Part shown: one piece after another, positions 44,121 through 52,222 of the stretch | Layout: each line of letters starts with the position of its first letter | Numbering within the stretch: position 1 is the stretch's first letter | Source: a gamma proteobacterium HTCC2207 | GTDB lineage: Bacteria; Pseudomonadota; Gammaproteobacteria; Pseudomonadales; Porticoccaceae | Assembly (NCBI GenBank): GCA_905182265.1 | Contig: CAJJAO010000012.1 | Span: 1-64,000, forward strand | Direction: 5' to 3' | DNA length: 64,000 nt | Program-made: the position numbers and the translations under genes | Notes under the pieces: model-generated | What the model was told of the DNA's origin: nothing | What the model saw: only the letters and a program-made list of their open reading frames with translations | The model's database searches: none

Positions 44121-44156
44121 GACAAAGACAAAGACAAAGACAAAAAGACACAAAGG
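44121..44156 (+). repeat. Hexanucleotide tract upstream of pilU
   Basis: Four perfect GACAAA units followed by imperfect ones lie just before the pilU ribosome site (GGAAGGA). Such tracts can change length by slippage and alter leader spacing. Confidence 0.8.
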
Positions 44157-44164
44157 AAGGAATC

Positions 44165-45325
44165 ATGGTTGCTGAGACATTTGAGAAGCTGGTTAAAACA
44201 ATGGCCGAGCAGAAAGCGTCAGATCTATTTTTGACGGTTGGCCTTCCGCCCTGCATTAAACTCAATGGATCGGTGGTACCTCTAAGTAAACAGAAGCTGA
44301 CCCAGCAGCAGTGCGAAGCCTTAGTCTTGAGCACCATGAGTGAGGAGCAGCGCAAAGAGTTTCACCTCAATAAAGAACTCAATTTTGCAGTAATAAGTGA
44401 AGAGTCAGGTCGTTTTAGGGCCAGCGCCTTTTATCAGCGCGGTGAAATGGGAATAGTATTGCGGCGCATTGAGACACAGATCCCAACCCCCGACGCTCTG
44501 TTATTACCTCCGGTACTTAAAGAGCTGGTGATGAACCGGCGCGGTATCGTTATTTTTGTGGGTGCCACCGGAACAGGTAAGTCGACCTCTCTCGCCGCGT
44601 TAATTGGTCACCGTAACAAGACGAGCCGTGGCCATATTGTGTCGATTGAAGACCCCATTGAATTTGTTCATGAGCACCAGGGCTGCATTATTACCCAGCG
44701 GGAAGTGGGGGTGGATACAGCGTCCTTTGAGGTCGCCCTAAAAAATACATTGCGCCAGGCGCCGGATGTTATTTTGATTGGTGAGATTCGCACCAGAGAA
44801 ACTATGTAGCACGCCATTACGTTTGCCGAGACGGGCCATTTAGTGTTGGCAACCCTACATGCCAATAATGCTAATCAGGCATTGGATCGCATTAATCATT
44901 TCTTCGAAGCCGATCGTCATAGCCAGTTATGGATGGATTTGTCGCTGAACTTACGCGGTATAGTGGCTCAGCAGCTAGTGCCTACGGTCGATGGCAAGAG
45001 CCGCCGAGCCGCCATTGAGATCATGCTCAATACGCCATTGGTGGCAGACACGATCCGCAAAGGCAATGTACATAAAATTAAAGAAATCATGGCCAGCTCA
45101 GCTGAACATGGCATGCAAACCTTCGATAAGGCTCTGTTTGAGCTCTATGCCCATGGTGAGATTAGTTACGAAAACGCCATTGCCCATGCGGATTCCAAAA
45201 ATGATTTACGCCTGATGATCAAAATGCAATCCGATGAAGTGGGTGGCGAACAGGCTGGTGAGAAAACCATGGGCATAGATAGTCTGACGATTGAAGATGA
45301 TTCTTCGGATAAGTTGCGCTGGTAA
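44165..45325 (+). pseudogene. pilU: pilU, interrupted by an in-frame TAG at codon 215
   Basis: The complete frame of 387 codons encodes a PilU-type accessory retraction ATPase, with Walker A VGATGTGKSTS (about 133-143), Walker B VILIGEIRTRETM (about 202-214), then after the stop the His box ETGHLVLATLHANNANQ and the C-terminal domain. Codon 215 (44807-44809) is TAG where PilU proteins normally have Glu after ETM, consistent with a single GAG-to-TAG change. Translation would stop before the His box, giving an inactive ATPase. Internal GTG at 44843 could express only the C-terminal part. Sequencing error remains possible. Confidence 0.9.
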
Positions 45326-45351
45326 TTGGACTTGTTCGGATTCTGAGGTAT

Positions 45352-45822
45352 TTAGGGTAGTTGGCCCAACTCGGGATTCTCAAACCAACTTTGCAGAATC
45401 AGCGCGGCGGCTAGATGGTCAATTCTGGTTAGGTCCGACATTTTACTTTTGCGCTCGTGACTGCGCTGCTCTTCATGGAGCATTGACTTGGCCTCACGGC
45501 TGGTTAGGCGCTCATCCACCATCTGTACATCAATGCTATAGCGACCCTGCAATCGACGGGCAAATCGGCGGGCTCGTTCACTGAGCTCGCTCTCGGTGCC
45601 ATCCATATTGAGAGGTAATCCCACCAGCAGTAGATTAGGTTTCCACTCATCAATAACAGCAGTTACCTGAGACCAGTCTGGTGCTCCATCAGAGGCCTTA
45701 ACAATCGCCAGGCCTTTGGCAGCGGCGGTCAATGTTTGGCCGTAGGCAACGCCAATCTGTTTTAACCCAAAATCAAAACATAGCAGCGCTCTGTGGTTGG
45801 TAGATTCAAGCATGGCCGACAT
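45352..45822 (-). CDS. ruvX: Putative pre-16S rRNA nuclease RuvX (YqgF), 156 aa
   Basis: RNase H-fold protein involved in 16S rRNA 5-prime end maturation (formerly proposed as a Holliday-junction resolvase). The N-terminal LLCFDFGLKQIGVAYGQ with the catalytic Asp, LLVGLPLNMDGTESELSERARRFA (about 75-98), and VQMVDERLTSREAKSML with DER (about 110-126) are typical. It overlaps yqgE by 17 bases in the same direction; the pair is the usual yqgE-ruvX order. Confidence 0.95.
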   Translation of the reverse strand: MSAMLESTNHRALLCFDFGLKQIGVAYGQTLTAAAKGLAIVKASDGAPDWSQVTAVIDEWKPNLLLVGLPLNMDGTESELSERARRFARRLQGRYSIDVQMVDERLTSREAKSMLHEEQRSHERKSKMSDLTRIDHLAAALILQSWFENPELGQLP

Positions 45823-46384
45823 CAGGGGAAAGCATTCTGAGATCCAGGCCTATCGACAGGGCTGCCGCGCCAGCGCGCTTGTCGCAGTCGGTATTAAAAA
45901 TAATCGCAGAATCTGCGGGTATCGTGAGCCAACTATTCTGTTTCAGCTCTTCTTCTAATTGGCCTGCATCCCAGCTTGAGAAACCCAGCGTAATTAGGGC
46001 ATCTTTGGGGCCATTACCAACAGCGATGTCGCTAAGAATATCTTTAGAGGCAGTGAGGCTAATGTCGTCAGCAATAACCACGGTCGACTCCCACTGTTGC
46101 TCACTGGTCTTGTGCAAAATAAAGCCCCTATCTCGCTGTACCGGTCCGCCATCAAATATCAGAGAATTGCCGTGGTCGTCGTGATAGTCGAGATCCAGCT
46201 GATCAAAAATAGCTTTGGCTGGTATGTCGAGCTGGTGGTTAATAATAAGCCCCATAGCACCATCGACACTATGCTCGCAGATATACACAACAGACTGGGA
46301 AAAGTTAGGGTCACTGAGGCCAGGCATGGCCAACAGAAAGTGGTTTTTTAAACTGGAGATGATTTTTTTTGTACTGTCGCTCAT
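45806..46384 (-). CDS. yqgE: YqgE/AlgH family protein
   Basis: Cytoplasmic protein of the AlgH family, function not established. Starting at the ATG at 46384 it has 192 residues: LKNHFLLAMPGLSDPNFSQSVVYICEHSVDGAMGLIIN near the N-terminus, GGPVQRDRGFILH in the middle, and LGFSSWDAGQLEEELKQNSWLTIPAD near 135-160 match the family closely. A longer frame to 46420 exists but adds unrelated residues. It lies between tonB and ruvX, as in Pseudomonas. Confidence 0.94.
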   Translation of the reverse strand: MSDSTKKIISSLKNHFLLAMPGLSDPNFSQSVVYICEHSVDGAMGLIINHQLDIPAKAIFDQLDLDYHDDHGNSLIFDGGPVQRDRGFILHKTSEQQWESTVVIADDISLTASKDILSDIAVGNGPKDALITLGFSSWDAGQLEEELKQNSWLTIPADSAIIFNTDCDKRAGAAALSIGLDLRMLSPDVGHA

Positions 46385-46434
46385 AGGATTCAATATGGGG
46401 GTTTCGGGGCTCAAACTCAAGGTTTTAGCAAAGA

Positions 46435-47213
46435 TTACTTTGTGGTTAGCGGGCGATTAGCCTGATATTGCCAGGTGCGAATAATATGAATTTCATCACG
46501 ATCGCGTAGTTCATCGGGAAAGGCCTGAAAGGGCGACGCCAGTTTAATAGAGCGCACTGCAGCTTGGTCTAAAACCACAGACCCAGAACTGTTTGAGATG
46601 CTCACCTGCTTTACGCGGCCATTGGGAATAATGACCACCAATAGCTGTACCTTGCCAGTGAGCCTCTTTGCCCGCGCTTCCTTGGGGTATGCCTACATGC
46701 TCCACTCTAAGTTCAAATTGGCGCATATAAGCGGCTTCTGGTGCTGACTTCGTCGAGGCTGAGGTCATACGCGAAATTTTGGGTAGGCTCTGATAGGACT
46801 CTTGCAGCCGATTAAGCTTGGCCTGCAGGGCAGCAACGGACTCTCTGGGTTCCTGCCCCGCGAGCCATTGGCGGCTGTCTTGGGGCGCTTCGTTGTATTC
46901 CTCGACTTGGACTGACAGCGCGGGGTTCTCTTTTACAATATCCTCTTCTGTTCTCTTCTAAAACAGCAGAATCCTCTTCATCGCCCAGCTGATTGACTTG
47001 GGCAATAAAAGCGGCGTTATCTGGCGCATCCTCCGAGGGAGTGTAAGCCAAAGTCACTTCCATCATTAACGATGGGCTTGGTGACTTTGCCGCGCCAAAA
47101 CTCAAGCCAAGCAAAAGAACTAAATGAACAATTAAAGCAGCAGAGAACGACCCTCTCAAACCTAGGGCGTTTTTATTCCAGGGGCTATCTATTCCATTCC
47201 CAAAGCTATCCAT
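46435..47213 (-). pseudogene. tonB3: TonB-family gene (TonB3 position) with two frameshifts
   Basis: Three frames must be joined. Residues about 1-85 (47213 to ~46958) hold one membrane helix, SFSAALIVHLVLLLGLSFG. The next frame (~46945 to ~46688) gives an acidic and coiled-coil stretch ending AYMRQFELRVEHVGIP. The last frame (~46684 to 46435) gives the TonB C-terminal fold, KEARAKRLTGKVQLLVVIIPNG to IIRTWQYQ. Removing one base at each junction gives 777 bases, a 258-residue protein. Junction one lies in a CTCTTCTGTTCTCTTC tract, junction two in GGGG at 46684-46687. In Pseudomonas the gene in this place, tonB3, is needed for twitching. Mutation or sequence error. Confidence 0.85.
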
Positions 47214-47274
47214 GTCATGTGAAACTAGTTAGCCCTTCCATTTATGCCAGCATTAATAATGCCGGCGAGGTGAC

Positions 47275-48225
47275 CTACTGTTTAAGGCGAGTATTAATTG
47301 CTGCCATCAGCATATCGCCGATAGCCGTACCCTGAGCATCATCGATCTCTCGGACACAGGTTGGGCTAGTGACATTAATCTCAGTTAAGTAGTCGCCGAT
47401 CACATCCAAGCCGACGAAAATCAGACCTTTCTCTATTAAGGTGGGTGCGATTTGTTCTGCTATCCAGCGGTCTCGGTCGGTCAGAGGCTGTACCACGCCA
47501 TAACCGCCCGCGGCTAGATTGCCGCGAAACTCCCCTTCAGAGGGAATGCGGGCCAGCGAATAAGGTACGACCTCGCCATCGACAACCAATATGCGTTTGT
47601 CACCGGTGAGAATTTCGGGCAGATATTTCTGCGCCATAATCATCTCTTCACCATATTTAGTGATGGTTTCGAGAATGACATTCAGGTTTTGATCGCCTTC
47701 TCTCACTCGGAAGATCGAGGTGCCACCCATACCGTCCAGAGGTTTAAATACCACGTCACCGTGCTCAGCGAGAAAATTCTTAAGCCGGTTTTGATCCCGA
47801 CTGACTAATAGTGGCGGAGTGCATTGCGGAAACTGTGTCGCGAATACCTTCTCATTACAGTCGCGAAGGCTCTGTGGCTTATTAACCACCAGAGTGCCGC
47901 GCCGCTCAGCGGCCTCAAGGATATAGGTGGAATAGATAAATTCTGCATCAAAGGGTGGGTCCTTGCGCATTAGTATCACGTCTAGTTCTTCCAGGGGCAC
48001 TGAGCTAGCGCCTCCTAGTTCATACCATTTGTTCTCGTCTTCAAAAACCGTCAGTGGGCGAACTTCTGCGCGGGGATCACCGTCCTGCAAAAATAAATGG
48101 CGCTGTTCCATATAAAACAACTTAAACCCCTGTCGCTGGGCTGCAAGCAACAATGAAAGCGTGGTGTCTTTGTTATATTTGATCGATTGAATCGGGTCCA
48201 TAACGACCCCAAGAGCTTTACCCAT
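47275..48225 (-). CDS. gshB: Glutathione synthetase, 316 aa
   Basis: ATP-grasp ligase that adds Gly to gamma-Glu-Cys, the second glutathione step. The N-terminal VVMDPIQSIKYNKDTTLSLLLAAQ, the MRKDPPFDAEFIYSTYIL segment (about 112-130), ATP-binding VVFKPLDGMGGTSIFRV, and the late FVGLDVIGDYLTEINVTSPTCVREID are all conserved. Length is the same as E. coli GshB (316). It is divergent from pilG, as in Pseudomonas. Confidence 0.97.
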   Translation of the reverse strand: MGKALGVVMDPIQSIKYNKDTTLSLLLAAQRQGFKLFYMEQRHLFLQDGDPRAEVRPLTVFEDENKWYELGGASSVPLEELDVILMRKDPPFDAEFIYSTYILEAAERRGTLVVNKPQSLRDCNEKVFATQFPQCTPPLLVSRDQNRLKNFLAEHGDVVFKPLDGMGGTSIFRVREGDQNLNVILETITKYGEEMIMAQKYLPEILTGDKRILVVDGEVVPYSLARIPSEGEFRGNLAAGGYGVVQPLTDRDRWIAEQIAPTLIEKGLIFVGLDVIGDYLTEINVTSPTCVREIDDAQGTAIGDMLMAAINTRLKQ

Positions 48226-48437
48226 AAATGACCGCCTTGTAGTAGTTTTTGCACTATAACTATCTATGGCAATTGGTTACATGTGAAACGCCATTGAAAT
48301 CTGTGAGCTAGTGAGCAAAAACATTATTAAAATGAGAGGGTTGTAGATTATATATTACAACTGTGTATAAAATTCCATAACTTAAGTGATATTGGCAGTA
48401 CTTAAGGCGTTAAGTGGTTTTAAAATTGGTGGATAAA

Positions 48438-48821
48438 ATGGATGTTCAGGGCCTTAAGGTGCTCGTCATTGACGATAGCAATACGATTCGACGCACCGCA
48501 GAAACATTACTGGCAAAAGCCGGTTGTGACGTAGTTACTGCCTCCGATGGGTTTGACTCGTTAGCTAAAATCGTCGATATCAAGCCAGATGTCATATTCA
48601 TTGACATCATGATGCCGCGTCTTGATGGCTATCAGACCTGTGCACTCATTAAAAACAACGCAGAATTCAAATCTATTCCAGTCATTATGTTGTCTAGTAA
48701 AGACGGCCTATTTGACAAGGCAAAGGGTCGAATTGTTGGTGCAGATGACTATCTCACCAAGCCATTTGGGCGGGCGGAGCTGCTAGACGCGCTAGAAAGG
48801 TATGTCGAAAAAGAGACCTAG
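48438..48821 (+). CDS. pilG: Twitching response regulator PilG
   Basis: Single-domain CheY-like receiver of the Pil-Chp system controlling type IV pilus extension and, in Pseudomonas, cAMP. The start at 48438 (GGTGG upstream) gives 127 residues; a GTG at 48414 would add eight. Acidic pocket DDS (about 13-15), phospho-acceptor Asp in FIDIMMPRLDGYQTC (about 55), and KPFGRAELL with the conserved Lys are intact. It is very similar to PilG through ALIKNNAEFK and MLSSKDGLFDKAKGRIVGADDYLTKPF. The gene is whole, though the usual downstream partners are missing. Confidence 0.95.
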   Translation: MDVQGLKVLVIDDSNTIRRTAETLLAKAGCDVVTASDGFDSLAKIVDIKPDVIFIDIMMPRLDGYQTCALIKNNAEFKSIPVIMLSSKDGLFDKAKGRIVGADDYLTKPFGRAELLDALERYVEKET

Positions 48822-48885
48822 GGACTGCCTAGCGTTTATTAGGTAGGGATATAAATTAACAAATCTGACAATGAGGTTGGAGTAA

Positions 48886-49038
48886 ATGGCAAAGATACTA
48901 ATCGTAGATGACTCACCCACAGAGACTTACAAGCTAACAAATATTCTCGAGAAGAATGACCATTCTGTTTTGTCTGCAGCAAGTGGTGAGCAAGGCGTTG
49001 ATTTGGCAAAAACCGAACAGCCCTCAGCTGTTGGATAG
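48886..49038 (+). pseudogene. pilH: pilH remnant, 50 codons
   Basis: An ATG with GGAG eight bases upstream begins MAKILIVDDSPTETYKLTNI, closely resembling PilH, the second receiver of the twitching system. Similarity persists to EQPSAV (about residue 49), then GGA and TAG end the frame. A full PilH has about 120 residues including the phospho-Asp region, which is missing. No pilI, pilJ or chpA sequence follows; an acyl-CoA ligase gene begins 115 bases later. The simplest view is a deletion with one end near 49035. Confidence 0.88.
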
Positions 49039-49153
49039 CCCCCCAATAGGTACCTTGCCTGTGACCCGCAAGCCGCTGTTTGGGGTTTTGTTCATTTGCT
49101 AACAAATGGTAGTCTTAACCCCTATTAAAAACTAAAAAACAACAGGGGTAAGT

Positions 49154-50776
49154 ATGAACGGTTTAATGATGGACTCGCAGCTGACAATTACGTCGATAAT
49201 GAAGCATGCGGATCGTATTAATGGCGCGAGTGAAATCGTGTCGGTCACTGGCGACAACCCCCACCACAGGTACACCTACAAAGATTCCTTTCGCAGAGTT
49301 CGCCAAATGGCCAATGCTTTACAGCAGGTTGGCTTTGAACAGGGTGACCGTATTGCCACTCTAGCCTGGAATGACTACCGCCACTTTGAGCTGTATTACG
49401 CTATTTCTTGTTCTGGACTGATTTGTCACACGGTTAACCCAAGGCTATTTCCCGAACAGATCGACTTTATTCTTAACCATGCCGAAGATCAGTGGGTGTT
49501 CACAGACCCCATGTTTATTCCTCTCTTGGAGTCTCTGAAAGACAGGTTGCCGAACGTTAGAGGCTATGTCGTGATGACTAGCCCAGACCATATGCCAGAG
49601 ACCACCTTGGCTAATGTGCATTGTTATGAGACCTTTATAGAAGGTCATTCAGATAGTTTCGATTGGCCAGAACTCAGTGAAAACACCGCCAGTTCCATGT
49701 GTTATACCTCTGGAACCACAGGTAATCCCAAAGGCGTTGTCTACAGCCACCGCAGCACAGTGCTGCACTCCATCGTAGGTTCGCTGCCAGACGTCATGAA
49801 CCTGTCCATTGACGACGTGATTATGCCGATAGTACCCATGTTCCATGTGAACGCATGGGGTACGGCTTATAACGGCCCAATGGTCGGCGCCAAACTAGTG
49901 TTCCCGGGGCCAAAAATGGCTGATGGCGAGACCTTGACCCGCCTCATTAACGAGGAGAAGGTCAATTACTCATTAGGTGTACCCACTATCTGGCTAGCGT
50001 TGATTGATTATCTAAAGAGCAGCGGCAAAACCGTAGAAACATTGAAAAAGGTTGTTGCTGGCGGCTCCGCCTGCCCTCTATCCCTGATGCAGGAAATGGA
50101 TAAATATGGCGTCTATATGCATGTTGGTTGGGGAATGACCGAGATGAGTCCGCTGGGTTCTTACAATAAGCCTTTATCTTGGATGACAGAGCGCTCCGAA
50201 GAAGAAAAGGATGCCTATCGTATTCGCGCCGGTCGTATCGTGTACGGCGTCGAGATGAGAATTGTAGATTCAGAGAACAATGATTTGCCCTGGAATGGCA
50301 TTGCCTCTGGATTATTGCTGGTTAAAGGCCCCTGGGTTTGTCAGGGCTACTACCGCCTAGACGAAAAGCCTGCACTAGATGCAGATGGTTGGTTCGACAC
50401 CGGCGACATGGCCTCTATTGATGAATACGGTTATGTCACCATCACCGACCGCGTCAAAGACGTTATTAAGTCCGGCGGCGAATGGATTAGCTCAATTGAT
50501 GTCGAAAATGCCGCCATGGGCCATGAGGAAGTGCAGGAAGCGGCGGTAATCGGCGTACCCCACCCCAAGTGGACTGAGCGACCATTGCTTATCGTGGTTC
50601 CCGTGAGTGGCACTACACCTGACAAGCAGGAAATTTTGGCCTCTTTAAAAGGTAAGATCGCGGGCTGGTGGATACCAGAGGACTGTTTGTTTGTTGAGGA
50701 AATCCCACACACAGCAACAGGTAAAGTCAGCAAGAAAGACTTGCGTGAGCAGTTTTCCTATTACGAATATTCGTAA
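49154..50776 (+). CDS. Fatty-acid/alkanoate-CoA ligase, DmdB-like, 540 aa
   Basis: AMP-forming acyl-CoA synthetase. P-loop YTSGTTGNPKGVVYSHRS (about residues 184-201), the GWGMTEMSP (about 325-333) adenylation motif, WFDTGDMASIDEYGY with the ribose-binding Asp, and PHTATGKVSKKDL near the C-terminus with the catalytic Lys are intact. The N-terminus (SIMKHADR, RIATLAWN, HTVNPRLFPEQIDFILNHAED) resembles DmdB methylmercaptopropionate-CoA ligases and related medium-chain ligases; substrate assignment is tentative. It stands where the pil/chp genes lie in Pseudomonas, with an AGGGGTAAGT leader. Confidence 0.9.
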   Translation: MNGLMMDSQLTITSIMKHADRINGASEIVSVTGDNPHHRYTYKDSFRRVRQMANALQQVGFEQGDRIATLAWNDYRHFELYYAISCSGLICHTVNPRLFPEQIDFILNHAEDQWVFTDPMFIPLLESLKDRLPNVRGYVVMTSPDHMPETTLANVHCYETFIEGHSDSFDWPELSENTASSMCYTSGTTGNPKGVVYSHRSTVLHSIVGSLPDVMNLSIDDVIMPIVPMFHVNAWGTAYNGPMVGAKLVFPGPKMADGETLTRLINEEKVNYSLGVPTIWLALIDYLKSSGKTVETLKKVVAGGSACPLSLMQEMDKYGVYMHVGWGMTEMSPLGSYNKPLSWMTERSEEEKDAYRIRAGRIVYGVEMRIVDSENNDLPWNGIASGLLLVKGPWVCQGYYRLDEKPALDADGWFDTGDMASIDEYGYVTITDRVKDVIKSGGEWISSIDVENAAMGHEEVQEAAVIGVPHPKWTERPLLIVVPVSGTTPDKQEILASLKGKIAGWWIPEDCLFVEEIPHTATGKVSKKDLREQFSYYEYS

Positions 50777-50870
50777 GGATGGTTGGTTAAAAAAGGCTCG
50801 TTAAGCGAGCCTCGTCAACCAAAGTAGAGTCGTCGCGTTTTGCCATAGACCAGAAATAGAAGGGGTAGTA

Positions 50871-51185
50871 TTGATGAAAAATTTAATTTTAATAGCACTC
50901 TTGGCATCAGTCTCTGCTTGGGCTGTTGCAGACCACCATGGTGGCCCAGATAATGGCCGCAAAGGGGGCCTATTTAAGCATGTAGATACTGATGCTGACG
51001 GCAGTATCTCCAGTGAAGAGCATGAAGCAGCTATTGCCAAAATGGCTGAACAAAGACGTAATCGCTTTATGGACATGGATGCCGATGGCAATGGCTCTGT
51101 GACCAAAGAAGAAGCCAAGGCTATGCAGAAAAAGCGCAAGAAAACAAAAGAAAAGCATAGGCCTCGCGATAAGGCGATGGATTAA
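50871..51185 (+). CDS. Exported EF-hand protein, 104 aa
   Basis: The first 21 residues form a signal peptide (MMKNLILIALLASVSAWAVA), so it is probably periplasmic. Two EF-hand loops follow: DTDADGSISSEEH (about 39-51) and DMDADGNGSVTKEEA (about 68-82), each with the expected acidic ligands; the second may be one residue longer than canonical. The C-terminus is very basic (KKRKKTKEKHR). Calcium binding is predicted; the role is unknown. A terminator follows at 51247. Confidence 0.8.
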   Translation: MMKNLILIALLASVSAWAVADHHGGPDNGRKGGLFKHVDTDADGSISSEEHEAAIAKMAEQRRNRFMDMDADGNGSVTKEEAKAMQKKRKKTKEKHRPRDKAMD

Positions 51186-51246
51186 CGCCATCAATTAAAG
51201 TGCAAGGCACTATAGGGCTGCAGCGCTCTAGCGTTTATTCTCCATT

Positions 51247-51277
51247 AAAACGGCTGCTCCTATGAGTGGCCGTTTTT
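51247..51277 (+). terminator. Terminator of the EF-hand gene
   Basis: AAAACGGC and GCCGTTTT arms, with an inner CTC/GAG step, form a hairpin ending in a five-base T-run. It is about 60 bases after the EF-hand stop and before rpe. Confidence 0.8.
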
Positions 51278-51376
51278 ACGTATAGCATGCACCAAAATTT
51301 GCGCAATATAGGCAAATAATTTGCACCCAAAAGGGTTCTCCCTCATCATTGCGCCTCAACTGACTTCTGGTGTGTT

Positions 51377-52048
51377 ATGACTGACTTTTTGATTGCTCCA
51401 TCCATCCTTGCTGCCAACTTTGCTCGACTGGGAGAAGAGGTCGACAACGTACTAGAGTCTGGCGCCGATATCGTCCATTTTGATGTTATGGACAACCACT
51501 ATGCGCCCAACCTGACCATTGGTCCCATGGTGTGTAAATCCCTCAGAGATCACGGAGTAACGGCGCCTATCGACGTGCACCTCATGGTGCAGCCAGTAGA
51601 CGACCTCATTCGCATGTTTGCCGATGCGGGTGCTACCTACATTACTTTTCACCCAGAGGCCTCTAATCACGTTGACCGCTCTCTGCAGCTAGTTCGCGAC
51701 CTAGGTTGCAAGGCCGGGTTAGTGTTGAACCCAAGTGTGGGTCTAGATGCCACCCGCTGGGTCATGGACAAAATGGATATGCTATTACTTATGTCTGTAA
51801 ACCCAGGTTTTGGCGGCCAGAGTTTTATCCCTGCAACATTAGATAAATTGAAAGAGGCACGCCAACTAATTGATGCCAGTGGATACGATATTCGCTTGGA
51901 AGTAGATGGCGGTGTTGGTGTCAATAATATTGCTGAAATAGCTGCGGCAGGTGCGGACACTTTTGTCGCTGGCTCTGCTATTTTCGGGCAGCCAGACTAT
52001 TCAGCAGTGATCGCTAAAATGCGTGAACAATTAGCCACGGCAGGCTAA
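51377..52048 (+). CDS. rpe: Ribulose-phosphate 3-epimerase, 223 aa
   Basis: Interconverts ribulose-5-phosphate and xylulose-5-phosphate in the pentose phosphate pathway. [33 protein letters not shown] with metal-binding His and Asp, DVHLMVQP, and [13 protein letters not shown] (about 138-150) and DGGV (about 175) are all present. Length matches the family. In Pseudomonas a phosphoglycolate phosphatase gene follows; here a hairpin and the trp leader follow directly. Confidence 0.98.
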   Translation: MTDFLIAPSILAANFARLGEEVDNVLESGADIVHFDVMDNHYAPNLTIGPMVCKSLRDHGVTAPIDVHLMVQPVDDLIRMFADAGATYITFHPEASNHVDRSLQLVRDLGCKAGLVLNPSVGLDATRWVMDKMDMLLLMSVNPGFGGQSFIPATLDKLKEARQLIDASGYDIRLEVDGGVGVNNIAEIAAAGADTFVAGSAIFGQPDYSAVIAKMREQLATAG

Positions 52049-52053
52049 TTTAC

Positions 52054-52088
52054 TGAAGGCGCTTATTTGATTACAATAAGCGCCTTCA
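52054..52088. terminator. Strong hairpin between rpe and the trp leader
   Basis: A 14-pair perfect stem, TGAAGGCGCTTATT/AATAAGCGCCTTCA, with a seven-base loop lies six bases after the rpe stop. It lacks a U-run, so it may stabilise the rpe mRNA end or cause factor-assisted termination. Confidence 0.6.
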
Positions 52089-52104
52089 TCCAGGGAGATG
52101 GGCT

Positions 52105-52167
52105 TTGAAAAACCGAAGTTTGGTACAGATTGATAACAGTCAGCATTGTTGGCGTTGGCGCAACTAA
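52105..52167 (+). CDS. trpL: Probable trp operon leader peptide, 20 aa
   Basis: A TTG codon with GGGAG upstream opens a 20-residue frame that reads MKNRSLVQI, then DNSQHCWRWRN, ending in TAA 55 bases before the trpE ATG. Two Trp codons near the 3-prime end, in a Cys-Trp-Arg-Trp context, are as expected for a TrpL attenuator peptide. TrpL peptides elsewhere have Trp-Trp or Trp-Arg-Thr-Trp near the end. The non-ATG start and the single-peptide length are the main uncertainties. Confidence 0.58.
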   Translation: MKNRSLVQIDNSQHCWRWRN

Positions 52168-52191
52168 TGTCGCCTCGGTGCTTCGTGCACC
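52151..52191 (+). promoter_or_regulatory. Possible trp attenuator hairpins
   Basis: Overlapping pairings include GGCG (in the Trp-codon region) with CGCC at 52171-52174, and GGTGC-ttcgt-GCACC at 52177-52191, the latter followed by TGTATAAAAT. They could alternate as antiterminator and terminator, but the terminal stem is only five pairs and the U-run is poor. This is a candidate only. Confidence 0.35.
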
Positions 52192-52222
52192 TGTATAAAA
52201 TCAAACTGTCCAAGGAACTCTC

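Noticed and set aside
50787..50811. GGCTCG/CGAGCC hairpin with an A-run, as terminator of the acyl-CoA ligase gene.
   Set aside because: The T-run is on the minus strand, but there is no minus-strand gene to its right; as a plus-strand terminator it lacks a U-run.
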